Shown here one piece after another: positions 27,201 through 35,520 of a DNA stretch of 64,000 bases (the stretch's first letter is position 1; each line of letters opens with the position of its first letter). Both the position numbers and the translations under genes were made by a program. The notes under the pieces were generated by a model. The model did not search any database. It was not told the DNA's origin and saw only the letters and a program-made list of their open reading frames with translations. Source of the DNA: Halomonas sp. 25-S5 (lineage in GTDB: Bacteria; Pseudomonadota; Gammaproteobacteria; Pseudomonadales; Halomonadaceae); the NCBI RefSeq assembly GCF_029889845.1, contig NZ_JARANV010000011.1, positions 1 through 64,000 of the forward strand, in the 5' to 3' direction.

Positions 27201-27730
27201 GAGTTGCCTGAGAGTAGATCATCCGGCATCAAAAGTTCGGTGTAGTCATCAATACGCTCGAACAGGAACGGCATCGCGTTGTACCAATAGTTACAGGCCG
27301 CGACGACCAGAAGGCGATAGGCTTCCCCCTGCGGGTCCTGACTTGGTGTCTTTCCGTCCAGCAGTGCGAAGATCTTCTGGCGGGTTGACTCCGACACCAT
27401 GTCTTCATCGATATGGCCCATTTTGGCATCAGCCAGGATTTCAGGCTGGAACTGCCCCTCAGCAGGGGAAACAATGCCAATACGGTTGTAACGATTCACA
27501 TCCATGAAACGCAGGGCGCAGAAGCGGTTGAACCAGATGTAGGCCACCCGCTCGATAATCTGCTCTTTGCCTTGGTCGTTTACCGCCTCTTCCAGCTTTT
27601 TAATCGCCTGTGGCCTTTCTCGCCGAGCGGGACTCTCGTCGGCCAATACCAATTTTAGCTTGGCGGTAACCTGTTCGAGGAGGCTACGGCGAGCGAATTG
27701 GGCGAACTTTTTTAGCTTTCCAGTTTCCAC
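24233..27730 (-). CDS. pglX: BREX adenine-specific DNA methyltransferase PglX
   Basis: The 1165-residue protein has the N6-adenine methyltransferase motifs ICDPACGSGHML (about residue 293) and VVANPPYMGRGG (about 467). PglX methylates host DNA at a non-palindromic site and helps recognise foreign DNA. The start was set at a GTG at 27730 (VETGKLKKFAQFARRSL) because PglX proteins begin with this segment and a GAGG lies upstream; in-frame sequence further upstream overlaps the neighbouring gene. The central specificity part (roughly 25.3-26.3 kb) is clearly AT-richer than the ends: 25921-25980 has 22 G/C in 60, against 31 in 60 at 24301-24360. This suggests exchange of the recognition region. 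Confidence 0.93.
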   Translation of the reverse strand: METGKLKKFAQFARRSLLEQVTAKLKLVLADESPARRERPQAIKKLEEAVNDQGKEQIIERVAYIWFNRFCALRFMDVNRYNRIGIVSPAEGQFQPEILADAKMGHIDEDMVSESTRQKIFALLDGKTPSQDPQGEAYRLLVVAACNYWYNAMPFLFERIDDYTELLMPDDLLSGNSILAYTREAMTPDACEDVEVIGWLYQFYISEKKDQVFADLKKNKKVTPENIPAATQLFTPHWIVRYLVENSLGRLWMLNRPDSGLIKQMDYYIKPEEPETDFLRISSPEEIKICDPACGSGHMLTYAFDLLYAIYEEEGHEPSEIPEKILTQNLHGIEIDERAGELAAFALTMKARAKQRRFFRKPVQPNVVVLENVTFTETEMQDVSTLVGKDLFTDELRETLSQFEQARNFGSLIVPKLREPAVILRALEARDFGSDMLLKVLYERLMEVLRMVEALSPKYHVVVANPPYMGRGGANEALSSWTQKQYPKSRADLYAMFIERCGQLSIPAGFFSMITMHGWMFLSTFEKLRRELLLENHIVTMAHLGERAFDSIGGAVVSTAAFVFEHKRRLRSRGTYIRLVEGGNEQVKRDALIDASNNENSIFRFTASSNDFNKISSAPVAYWVSPLLFSLFEDGTPIKDKVISRDGLNTGNNELFIRQFWEVPLASSKSGAQSAEEFWSSGARWAPLIKGGPYRKWYGNLQHVITYDRQGFERLARSGNKLPSREFYFRECFAWTRISSPAGSFRYYPEGAIFESASLCVYSDSPKDLRESLAFSNSNLAPKELAALSPTVNLLSGYFDMLVVPPLGNQSQNIIEICGQCIDIARSDWDAYETSWDFTRLPLLNPNYRQPSLDASYQNLRAYWREMAQEMRRLEEDNNRIFIDAYSLQDELAPDVPLEDITLTCNPHYRYGNNKSEDELESLLLADTMRELVSYAVGCMFGRYALDKPGLILANQGETVEDYLKQIPEPSFPADDDNVIPMLDGDWFTDDITERFREFLRIAFGEAHYEENLRFVEQALGKDIRKYFLKDFYNDHVRRYKKRPIYWLFSSPKGSFSALIYMHRYQPHTVGTVLEYLRDFKDEKLQARKNHLEAVSISAGASPGEKTKALKEIEKINKILAELDDYERDVLYPLATEQVEIDLDDGVKANYPKFGEALKKIPGLS

Positions 27731-27741
27731 GATTACTATCC

Positions 27742-28275
27742 TCAAACTTGTGCATCGGCTATGCGTGATACAGGCCAATCTGGAAATGTTTTGTTCCAGG
27801 TATCAACCGATAATACGACACAATCAGATATGTGCTTTCGTTTCCACGCCTCAAACGATTCACAGCGAATGTCTGCCATCAGCCGGTCTTTGAATCCAGA
27901 CAAGACTGCTTTTTGTTTCTCTGAGTCGAAGGCATCCAGGCCTATCAGGACAATGTATTTGAAAGGCTTTTCATCTTTTTCCATCAGATGAAGATAAAGG
28001 TAAGAATCTCGAGCCTTTGGAGTTAGCTCTTGTGTCAAGAGAGAGTTGTCCGCAAGGCTTTTGAGATATTGATTTCTGTTCACATCAGGGCTTTTTGAAT
28101 GCGAAGGATCTTTTATTTCAATAAGGAGGATGTCCCGCTCACGCTCGATTACAAGATCAACAAACTTCATGCGAACAGGAAGTTTAACGCCCTGCCTATC
28201 CAGCTCGTTCCATTCAAGCCCTTCCGGGAAATTGAACTCAAGATCAGCATTTTTCTCTGCTTTGTAAGCTGCCAT
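27742..28275 (-). CDS. Uncharacterised protein with a PD-(D/E)XK-like motif, BREX-embedded
   Basis: The 177-residue protein is not a named BREX component. Residues 37-55 read KFVDLVIERERDILLIEIK, which fits the D-Xn-E-X-K core of PD-(D/E)XK nucleases (D40, E53, K55), with acidic residues near 21-24 that could complete the site. It starts 5 nt after the stop of the AAA ATPase gene and ends 11 nt before the pglX start, so it is co-transcribed. ATPase plus small nuclease is a common defence pairing, so a two-gene nuclease module is the leading hypothesis. No signal peptide or membrane segment is seen. Function is inferred only from the motif and neighbours. Confidence 0.6.
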   Translation of the reverse strand: MAAYKAEKNADLEFNFPEGLEWNELDRQGVKLPVRMKFVDLVIERERDILLIEIKDPSHSKSPDVNRNQYLKSLADNSLLTQELTPKARDSYLYLHLMEKDEKPFKYIVLIGLDAFDSEKQKAVLSGFKDRLMADIRCESFEAWKRKHISDCVVLSVDTWNKTFPDWPVSRIADAQV

Positions 28276-28280
28276 TCAAA

Positions 28281-29447
28281 CTACCCCAAAGCCCTTTTTA
28301 CATCTGCGTCATAGAGTTCAGCAAAAGCATTTGAAATAGCAGACTTGCTAACCCCGTCGTATTCATCAGTTGTTTCAATATAAACTTCGCCAACACCCTC
28401 TTTGCAGTATAAAGAGTGATAGCGCACGTGATCCCCCGCCCCTTTATCAGAAAGCAGGTCCAGCCATTTCAATAAGACATAGTCATGCGTTCCGATAATG
28501 ACTTGCTGACCGTTTCGAGAAAGCTCCAAGAGTACCTGCACGAGCTGTTTCATCAGCTTGGGGTTCATATTGGATTCGGGTTCGTCCCAGAACAGTGGGC
28601 CACTCGACCCAGGAGACAGCACGCCGTTGCTCAGCAACCTGTGCAGAATACCGATCTTCCTGAAGCCCTCCGCTGTCATGCTGCTGGAGTACTGACGACC
28701 GCTTTCTGCGACGAACTCCGTCACGGTGGAGTCCTGATACGCTTGGGCGGACTTGGAATTGGTTCGTTTAGGCGAGGGCTTTTCCCGATATTCACCTGGC
28801 TGGAAGCAAAAACCGCCGTTTTCCCATTGATAGCGCCCACCAATCAGACTGACCAATTGCGGAATAATCGAATTCAACCTCGGATCTTCGTTGACTCGCA
28901 CTTCCAGGTCTTCGTCACTGGCTTTTGCCAAGGCCTTGGCAAGATCCACGTAGCCATCATCAAATATCAGCTCAACCGTCTTCTGGTCGTGAGTTTCGTC
29001 GGCCATGCCCTTGACCAGAGAGAGCACCTCTTTGGTTGGGATGAACACGGGCTCAGCCCGGTACTTAGCGTAGCTTTGCGAATTCTTGATCGAAAGCTCA
29101 GAGGAGTTGTTGAAAAAGGTCGCGTTGACCTTCTGCCCCCCTGCAAACTGTGCGGTTAAAATGGCGTGCTCTCTGGCCCCATGGAGGTGCATCTTCCCGA
29201 GCTTGTTATCCAGAGGCATGAACAGGCGCAAAAACTTGGCAGTCAATGCCGCTTCGAGCTCGGCTTTACCGAGATCCGGCTTGCTCTTGAAAAACGATGC
29301 GCCGGCACAAAGCCCATAGGCCGCCTTGAGCAAGTGTGTTTTGCCGGTACCGTTTTCGCCAATGATCACGTTGATCTTGGATGAGAAATCGATGTCCAGA
29401 TCACCGAATGACGTAAAGTTTTTGAGTTCAAGCCGGTCTATCATCAT
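28281..29447 (-). CDS. AAA family (OLD/RecF-type) ATPase, BREX-embedded
   Basis: The 388-residue protein from the ATG at 29447 (MMIDRLELKNFTSFGDLDID) has an ABC/RecF-like ATPase layout. It shows Walker A INVIIGENGTGKTHLLKAAY (about residue 28-47), a signature-like SSSMTAEGFRKIGIL (about 255), Walker B GPLFWDEPESNMNPKL (about 285-300) and the switch segment VIIGTHDYVLLK. Such ATPases drive several anti-phage systems together with a nuclease partner. An open frame upstream of 29447 overlaps the palindromic spacer and lacks family sequence; GGGAAG precedes the chosen start. It is followed by the nuclease-like gene, with which it probably forms a functional pair inside the BREX operon. Confidence 0.8.
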   Translation of the reverse strand: MMIDRLELKNFTSFGDLDIDFSSKINVIIGENGTGKTHLLKAAYGLCAGASFFKSKPDLGKAELEAALTAKFLRLFMPLDNKLGKMHLHGAREHAILTAQFAGGQKVNATFFNNSSELSIKNSQSYAKYRAEPVFIPTKEVLSLVKGMADETHDQKTVELIFDDGYVDLAKALAKASDEDLEVRVNEDPRLNSIIPQLVSLIGGRYQWENGGFCFQPGEYREKPSPKRTNSKSAQAYQDSTVTEFVAESGRQYSSSMTAEGFRKIGILHRLLSNGVLSPGSSGPLFWDEPESNMNPKLMKQLVQVLLELSRNGQQVIIGTHDYVLLKWLDLLSDKGAGDHVRYHSLYCKEGVGEVYIETTDEYDGVSKSAISNAFAELYDADVKRALG

Positions 29448-29513
29448 TACTTCCCGATTGTTCACTATCCCCTGATCCAGCACCCGGTCGGCCACTGCCC
29501 TCACTTGCACGCG

Positions 29514-29568
29514 AAAATACGCGCGGCGCTCGTATCCGCTCGTATTTTTCGTGCGCCGCACGTATTTT
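29514..29568 (-). repeat. 15-bp inverted repeat with internal direct repeats
   Basis: AAAATACGCGCGGCG (29514-29528) pairs with CGCCGCACGTATTTT (29554-29568) with one mismatch. The 25-nt loop carries a duplicated GCTCGTAT. It fills the only sizeable gap inside the BREX operon, between the AlbA_2/ATPase gene stop and the AAA ATPase start. It may be a terminator-attenuator or an operator giving the embedded pair its own control. Confidence 0.65.
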
Positions 29569-29569
29569 A

Positions 29570-31240
29570 TCAGCTTCGCTCATATCGGGTCCCCTTCCCC
29601 TGGCCTACCGGGCGTATCACGCCCTTGTCTTTCAAGCGGTTGAGCAGCCGAGTGGCCTGGAAAGGGCTGATATGGCACAGATCGGCGGCATCCGCTCGTT
29701 TGATGCTGCCGTGGGTATCGATGAAATTCAGCACCATTTGCTCCTGTTGGATGGCATCGAACCCCGCTTGGCGAACGTAGGCCGCCTTCTGTCCCGCCCC
29801 CCGGTACACCTTGGCGCTCAAGGTGTAGGTGCGGCCCTTGCCGGTGCCGTGGGCTTCCACCATGCCGGCTTCCACCAGCTTTTCCAGGGTGCCCCGGACC
29901 ACGGTTTCGGGCTTTTGCACGGATTTGGCCAGGTCCGCCGTTCTTAAGCGCCGCTCATTGCGCAGCCGGGACAGGATAATCAGGCTGTCGATGGGCATGG
30001 CGGCGCCGGTCTGTTCCTCGCGCTCGACAATCATGCGCAGGAACTCGGCGTCCGCGTCCGCTGCGCTCATGCGCACGGAGACGGTGTGTGCGGATGACAT
30101 GGAGTAGTCGGGTGCAGTGCGTCCGTAGCGGAGCATGCCCTCGAAGATCCGGTCGATGCCCCGGCCCGTACGTTCGGCCAGGCCGATGCGCTTTATGATG
30201 TCGGCCAGCAGTGGGTTACGGGAGCGGGGGTCGGCCACCAGCAGGTTGTCCAGGTTGACGCCCTCCACAAAACCACCGGGATTGCTGATGCTCAGGCCGT
30301 CATCGTCCAGTTTGACGTGCACGGCGCCCAGAGCACTGTAGTCGCGGTGAACCAGGGCATTCACAAAGGCTTCCCGGAAGGCCCGGCGGTCAAAGTTGGG
30401 GATGGGCACGCGAAACAGCCCGACCTGAATCTCCTCTTCCTCCACCCGGGCGCGGAACAGCACCTCGACTTCTTCGAAGGTCTCCAGCAGCGGTTTGCGG
30501 TAGAACTCATTGACCAGGACATCGGTACCGCGCAGCACCTGAAAGGCGACTTCGTGAGAGGGCAGGTGTTGCCGGAGCTGCATGTCGTTCCCCAGCAGCA
30601 GCAAACCCGCCACGGTGGGGTGGCGCTGGCCTCCCACGCTCACAGTCAGCCCCAGGGCGCCGTCCAGCTCATCGTCCGCCAGGGGCATCAGGCTCTGGTC
30701 GCCGCCGTACTTCTTGATGGCGTTGCGGATTCGGATGCGCTGAATCGGATCCAGGTCATCAACCGCCAGGTTTTCCACCGGCAAGGCCGAGGGGTCGGTT
30801 ACCCCCAGGCTGGACTGGCGTTGAACAAACTCATGGGGGTAGAAGGGCACGGCCTCTGGAGTTCCGTCCATTCTCAAGCGCCGACGTTGCAGCAGGCCAT
30901 CCGAGGTGGACACCAGCTGCCGGGATTTGGGCACCTGGATCCTGGCAACAGGTTGCCCTTCCAGCTCAAGGGCCTCAACGCGCACGGCCAGTGAGGGAAT
31001 GGTCTTGTTGGCAATCAGTGCGGGCAGGCCGGCGAGGTTGCGGTGGTTGGCATGCAGCCCGGTCGGGGTGCCATCGTCTTCAACGCCCAGGAACAGGTCG
31101 CCGCCCTCGGTGTTGGCCAGGGCCACCACCGCGGCTACCAGGTCCCGGTCCGGCAGGCTTTTGACGTCGCTCTTGAACTCGACGGCGAGGCTTTCGCCAC
31201 CGCGGATGAGCGCCCGGATTTCCTGTTCGGCTTCGTGCAT
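29570..31240 (-). CDS. AlbA_2 / HATPase domain ATP-binding regulator-like protein, BREX-embedded
   Basis: The 556-residue protein has an N-terminal AlbA_2 (Schlafen-like) nucleic-acid-binding domain (SLAVEFKSDVKSLPDRDLVA, then ALANTEGGDLFLGVEDDG). A GHKL ATPase-like domain follows (REAFVNALVHRDYSALG, ISNPGGFVEGV, RTGRGIDRIFEGM). One or two winged-helix segments lie at the C-terminus (RRLRTADLAKSVQKPETVV; GSIKRADAADLCHISPFQATRLL). Proteins of this form occur in defence loci and have been annotated as transcriptional regulators. The start at 31240 is preceded by GGGGAT; an in-frame ATG at 31255 is also possible. GC content is higher than in the AAA ATPase gene, hinting at separate ancestry. Confidence 0.75.
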   Translation of the reverse strand: MHEAEQEIRALIRGGESLAVEFKSDVKSLPDRDLVAAVVALANTEGGDLFLGVEDDGTPTGLHANHRNLAGLPALIANKTIPSLAVRVEALELEGQPVARIQVPKSRQLVSTSDGLLQRRRLRMDGTPEAVPFYPHEFVQRQSSLGVTDPSALPVENLAVDDLDPIQRIRIRNAIKKYGGDQSLMPLADDELDGALGLTVSVGGQRHPTVAGLLLLGNDMQLRQHLPSHEVAFQVLRGTDVLVNEFYRKPLLETFEEVEVLFRARVEEEEIQVGLFRVPIPNFDRRAFREAFVNALVHRDYSALGAVHVKLDDDGLSISNPGGFVEGVNLDNLLVADPRSRNPLLADIIKRIGLAERTGRGIDRIFEGMLRYGRTAPDYSMSSAHTVSVRMSAADADAEFLRMIVEREEQTGAAMPIDSLIILSRLRNERRLRTADLAKSVQKPETVVRGTLEKLVEAGMVEAHGTGKGRTYTLSAKVYRGAGQKAAYVRQAGFDAIQQEQMVLNFIDTHGSIKRADAADLCHISPFQATRLLNRLKDKGVIRPVGQGKGTRYERS

Positions 31241-31280
31241 GGCTATCCCCAACATCGACCGGTTAGACGGTTCGGCACGC

Positions 31281-34200
31281 TCAGATCTGGACCTTGCGGC
31301 CTTGCTGGATTTCAACCAGCAGGGCCTCGCGCAGGGCATTCAGGTACCGGTCCACATCCTCCTCGTCGGCCAACCAGGCCTTGTCGAACGCGACACGGAG
31401 GTTGCGGGTGTGAACGTAGTCGGCGGGCGGTTCCTTGATCTCGTGAGGGCCCCCTTCACTCTGGCCCCCTGGGGGCTGATCGGGGTCGTCTGCCGGTGCT
31501 GATTTCTGATTGGCCAGCGCCACCATTTTGCCCAGCAGCTTCTGGTAGCCCTCTTCTTCAAAGTACCGGGTCCGGTCCTTGATCACGGCAATCAGGCGCT
31601 CCTGCCCAATGTAATCGACCAGATCCCGGAACGGTTTATTGAGTTCCTCCTGACGGGGCTCCGGCAAGGACTGATATTCGCCCATGCTTTGCATGCGTTC
31701 CTGCATGGTCTTCAGGGACGTTTCTGCCTGAGCTCGGGTTTGCTGTACTTTCTCGTCGATGCGCTCCTGCAAGCTATCCAACTGGCCCTTGAGCTGCTGA
31801 ATGCGATTCCCTTTGTAGCAGTTGGGGTCGTTCAGGATGGTGCGGATCTGCTCGATCTCATCCCCGGACACATAGATAAAGTTGGGCTCCTGGTTCTGCA
31901 GGAAGGACCGAGCCTGGTTATAGATGTCTTTTTGTGAACCGCCCATAAACTTGCGGATGGGGTCGATGACATCTTCTTTCAGGTCCAGCAGTTGATCTTC
32001 CTGCTTGCCCAATTCCGTCAGGTGCCAGGTGTAGGGCTTTCCGGCCACTTCTTTCAGCGTCACCAGGGCAGGTTTCAAGGCATTGAGAAACGGGTACTGG
32101 TCGACCTGCGCTATCCGCCGATCCAGGTCGTGGTACATGTCCTGGAAGGCTTCGCCGGCCTCTTTACCCAGGGCCTTGGCTTCGCTGCTGCGGGGCGGGC
32201 TGTCGAAGAAGTCCTCATAGAACGACTTGAGGGCCCGGACCTGAGAGGCGGTGAACTCAATCTGTGGTTCCAGCACCACGTTGCCGTGGCCGTGAGTGTT
32301 ACGCAGGGCGCGCTCCAGCTCGCTGTCCTCCAGGATATTCCCGTCGAGACGAACTTCCACCTTGCCACGGGCACACAGGTTGGCCAGGGTGCAGAGAATC
32401 GCGGCGTAATACCAGCCATAGGGTTTGCGTTCGAACTTTTCCAGCAGGCTCTTGAGGGTGGTGCGGACACCGCCCCGGTTGTTGCTCTGAATGAACGCCA
32501 GCACCTCCTGCTCGGATTCCGCCAGAGCCGTGGCGTCGTTACCGAAAAGGCCATCCTCTGTACGGTTGAGGCAATTGCTGATGTCGCTTTCCGTGTAGGA
32601 AACGCCGCGCAACATGCGGAGGTTGGGGTAAGCCCGTGAAATCAGCTCATGGAAACCCCGAATAATGCGGGTCTGGGGGTCCTCATTCGCCACTTCCACA
32701 TCGGCGCCACCAATGAGCAACTTGGACTTGCCAATGAGGGTCTGAACCTGTTGCCGGAGCCTGGCCTCGCGCTCACGGTTCTGGAAGCCCTTGTCATTCA
32801 GGATCCGCTTAACTGCTTCCTGCTGGGTAACGGAAATGTTCTGCTTGATGTACTTCTCGGTGCGCTTGAACATGAGCAAATCGCGCACCAGGCGCTCGTC
32901 GGACGGCATGAGCACGAACAGCTCGTCCGCCTTGTAGGTCGAGGCTGTGCGTAGCATCTGCTCGTTGTCAGTATGCTCGTGGAACGGGCTGATGACATTG
33001 ATCGAGAGCTCGTATTCACGCCCATGCAGACGATCATCCAGTTTGCGCGAATAGGAGTAGTCCTGCCCCTGGTTTTGGGAGGAACCGGCGTCATAGCGGA
33101 TTTTGCGCTGTTTTATAACAAAGTCGAAAACGATCTTTTCCAGCTCGTCCGCAACGTCCGATGACTCAACCTCTGTGTTCTTGATCTCCTGCTCGACGTC
33201 CTTTTCCTCGTCCGTCAGGTACTCGTACTGGTCGCCGTTGCGCTGTATGTAGGTCTGTTGCTCCAGAAGGCTCAGGGCTTCTTCGACCTTGGTGCGAAGT
33301 GCCGGCAGATCCTGATCGAAGGCATCCAGCATCAGCACGCAAAGGTTGCGCACCGTGGGCTTGAATTCCTTGACATATTTGACCAGGAATAGGGCCTTCA
33401 GCAGCCGGATGGCGAAGGCATTATCGAGGTGGTTTTCGGCCTGAATAATCGCCCGCTGTATTTGTGACTTCAGTGCAGAGCGGATGCCTTCAAACATCAG
33501 GTCAAAGGTGGCCAGCTGACCCACCTCATGGTTGCTGATGTGGATGGCCACCTGCTGGAAAACCCCCAGCATGGAGCGCTCACCGACAGAACTGTGTTTA
33601 CCCTCGAAGGCGTTGTGCTCGGACAAATTCTGGATCGCTGACTGGAACAACGCAAACTGATAGGGGACGAAGGGATAGCTGTGGATAAAGTGCTCCCTAT
33701 CCCGGAAGTTCCGGTAGGTAGCCGATCCATCCGCAAAGTCAAAGAGCGTTTTGAAATTGTTCGCTTGCGCGTGGTAGACGTCTGACAACTGATTGACGCC
33801 TTCTTCGGTCTTGGTCAGTAGGCGCTTCTGGATGACCTCAGCCACGTCCGCACTGGACAGCTTCATTCGATTCCTAAAGCGCGCCTGGATTTTTGAGAAG
33901 TCATTACCCTGCTGCTTACCTTCTTCTCCCACAACATCTTTCATCTCTTCCTGAGCAGTGACGATAATCCAGGCCCGGCCCCGACACTTGGTGGCGAGGC
34001 TCTCTGCAATGGTTTGCAGGTTGGTCATAAGCTTGATGTTGTCGGCAATGTACTGGCCAACCTCGTCCACAAAAAAGTTCAGGCGGAACTCTTTGTGGAC
34101 GCCCTCGTTTGCCTGATTCTCGATATAGGCATTCACATTGTCGGCGAAGTCCTCAATCGAGACTCGGTATTCGCTGCGGTACTTGTCGAGGATGCCTGCT

Positions 34201-34865
34201 GCCGACTGCTGGTCTCCGCCAGTCACAGCGGCGTAGGCTTTGGCAATATTAGTCCCTTCCAGCAGGGCCTGCTCTCGGCCTTTCTGCCAGGAGCGGCCAG
34301 CAATGGCCTCATACTCGGCTTTGAACTGTTCGTACAGGCCACGACTGTCCAGATCGCGCTCAAACTGGGCAATGTGCCCTTGTTTGCCATAGTAGCCGCA
34401 CATTTCGTCGAAGACTTTAACGAACACGGCCAGAAGTGCATCGATCTGGGTTTTGCTGATGACATCCGCTTTTTGGTCGATGTTGAACAGAATGCTCTTC
34501 GAGGGGATGGAGACTGCTCGCTTTAGATCGCCCCGGAGAATTTCATTCTCGCTGCATTTGGGAAGGAACAGGTCCAGGGTTGAAGCACTATCCATCTCCC
34601 TGTTTTCCAGCACCCTGTTTTCAAGCAATAGCGCCAGCATCTTGAGCAGGTGAGACTTACCCGAACCGAAGAAACCGGACACCCATACACCGTTTGCTCC
34701 TTCGTAATTATTGTAAGCATCCAGGAACTCCTCCAGACGCTTTTCGACTTCGTTGGTCAATACGTATTCTTCAATCTCGAGGCGAAGACTGGCTTCATCG
34801 TCGGCTTTTATAACGCCTTCGATGGGGCGGTCAACGGGCTTTAGAAAAATGTTCTTCAATGTCAT
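31281..34865 (-). CDS. brxC: BREX P-loop ATPase BrxC
   Basis: The 1194-residue protein opens with MTLKNIFLKPVDRPIEGVIK and has Walker A GFFGSGKSHLLKMLALL (about residue 64-80), both typical of BrxC/PglY. Mid-protein FFVDEVGQYIADN fits Walker B. BrxC is essential for BREX defence and host methylation and probably assembles with BrxB, PglZ and PglX. The C-terminus has a Gln/Glu-rich coiled segment (about 1020-1080) and an acidic Pro-rich linker before a conserved end. It follows brxB by 43 nt. Confidence 0.95.
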   Translation of the reverse strand: MTLKNIFLKPVDRPIEGVIKADDEASLRLEIEEYVLTNEVEKRLEEFLDAYNNYEGANGVWVSGFFGSGKSHLLKMLALLLENRVLENREMDSASTLDLFLPKCSENEILRGDLKRAVSIPSKSILFNIDQKADVISKTQIDALLAVFVKVFDEMCGYYGKQGHIAQFERDLDSRGLYEQFKAEYEAIAGRSWQKGREQALLEGTNIAKAYAAVTGGDQQSAAGILDKYRSEYRVSIEDFADNVNAYIENQANEGVHKEFRLNFFVDEVGQYIADNIKLMTNLQTIAESLATKCRGRAWIIVTAQEEMKDVVGEEGKQQGNDFSKIQARFRNRMKLSSADVAEVIQKRLLTKTEEGVNQLSDVYHAQANNFKTLFDFADGSATYRNFRDREHFIHSYPFVPYQFALFQSAIQNLSEHNAFEGKHSSVGERSMLGVFQQVAIHISNHEVGQLATFDLMFEGIRSALKSQIQRAIIQAENHLDNAFAIRLLKALFLVKYVKEFKPTVRNLCVLMLDAFDQDLPALRTKVEEALSLLEQQTYIQRNGDQYEYLTDEEKDVEQEIKNTEVESSDVADELEKIVFDFVIKQRKIRYDAGSSQNQGQDYSYSRKLDDRLHGREYELSINVISPFHEHTDNEQMLRTASTYKADELFVLMPSDERLVRDLLMFKRTEKYIKQNISVTQQEAVKRILNDKGFQNREREARLRQQVQTLIGKSKLLIGGADVEVANEDPQTRIIRGFHELISRAYPNLRMLRGVSYTESDISNCLNRTEDGLFGNDATALAESEQEVLAFIQSNNRGGVRTTLKSLLEKFERKPYGWYYAAILCTLANLCARGKVEVRLDGNILEDSELERALRNTHGHGNVVLEPQIEFTASQVRALKSFYEDFFDSPPRSSEAKALGKEAGEAFQDMYHDLDRRIAQVDQYPFLNALKPALVTLKEVAGKPYTWHLTELGKQEDQLLDLKEDVIDPIRKFMGGSQKDIYNQARSFLQNQEPNFIYVSGDEIEQIRTILNDPNCYKGNRIQQLKGQLDSLQERIDEKVQQTRAQAETSLKTMQERMQSMGEYQSLPEPRQEELNKPFRDLVDYIGQERLIAVIKDRTRYFEEEGYQKLLGKMVALANQKSAPADDPDQPPGGQSEGGPHEIKEPPADYVHTRNLRVAFDKAWLADEEDVDRYLNALREALLVEIQQGRKVQI

Positions 34866-34908
34866 TGCACTTTCCCTTAATGATTACGCCTCGAATCGAG
34901 TCGTCCGC

Positions 34909-35520
34909 TCAGGCTTCGTAATGGAAAATGTTGAACGCACGGTAGTACTTGTCGTCATGCAACCTGCCGAACAGGTCCAATGATGCACCAGTTTCCAAGG
35001 AGTGAGTGTAGGACCCTGGGAAAAACATCACCGTTGGCTGGTCTTTGGCGGTGCTTTGTAAGTTGTTGAGCACGTTATGGGAACGTATGTAGGGGAAGAC
35101 TTCACCCACCCCTGAAAGAAACAGCACGTCAAACTCAATGGATTGGAGTTTTTCCGCAATAGCCGGCACCAAATGAGCTTCCGGGTCCAGCACTCCCTGT
35201 AACAGTTCTTTCAGCTGATCCTTTGAAGCCGTGGGCTCAAGCTCCAACACCTGGTTCCAGATATCTCTTTCTTTCAAAATATCGACGGCCAGGTCATACA
35301 GATTGATGCTAAGGATCCGGATGCCCGACTGCTCCAGTCGGTTGACCAGCTGCCGCTGAAGACGCTCCATTTCGACGGCTTCTTCCGGCCGGTAGGGGCA
35401 GATGAAGAATGGTACTTCATTGCCTAGCCCCTGCTTGTTCAGAAATCGCTGTCCAGAAACGACGCTGAACAGGTGCTGGAGTCGGTCCGGCATCGGCACC
35501 TTGGCAATGTCCTTTCTCAC
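34909..35520 (-). CDS. brxB: BREX protein BrxB (DUF1788)
   Basis: The 203-residue protein matches the DUF1788/BrxB family (FLNKQGLGNEVPFFICPYRPEEA, then VLFLSGVGEVFPYIRSHNVLNNL, PTVMFFPGSYTH). BrxB is a core BREX type 1 protein needed for both methylation and defence and is thought to bridge BrxC and PglZ. Its start overlaps the brxA stop by 4 nt. The length is normal for the family. Confidence 0.93.
   Translation of the reverse strand: MRKDIAKVPMPDRLQHLFSVVSGQRFLNKQGLGNEVPFFICPYRPEEAVEMERLQRQLVNRLEQSGIRILSINLYDLAVDILKERDIWNQVLELEPTASKDQLKELLQGVLDPEAHLVPAIAEKLQSIEFDVLFLSGVGEVFPYIRSHNVLNNLQSTAKDQPTVMFFPGSYTHSLETGASLDLFGRLHDDKYYRAFNIFHYEA

Noticed and set aside
27742..29447. Identifying the embedded ATPase pair as PARIS, Gabija or Septu
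   Set aside because: The partner protein lacks visible TOPRIM/DUF4435, UvrD-like or HNH features, so none of these names is supported.
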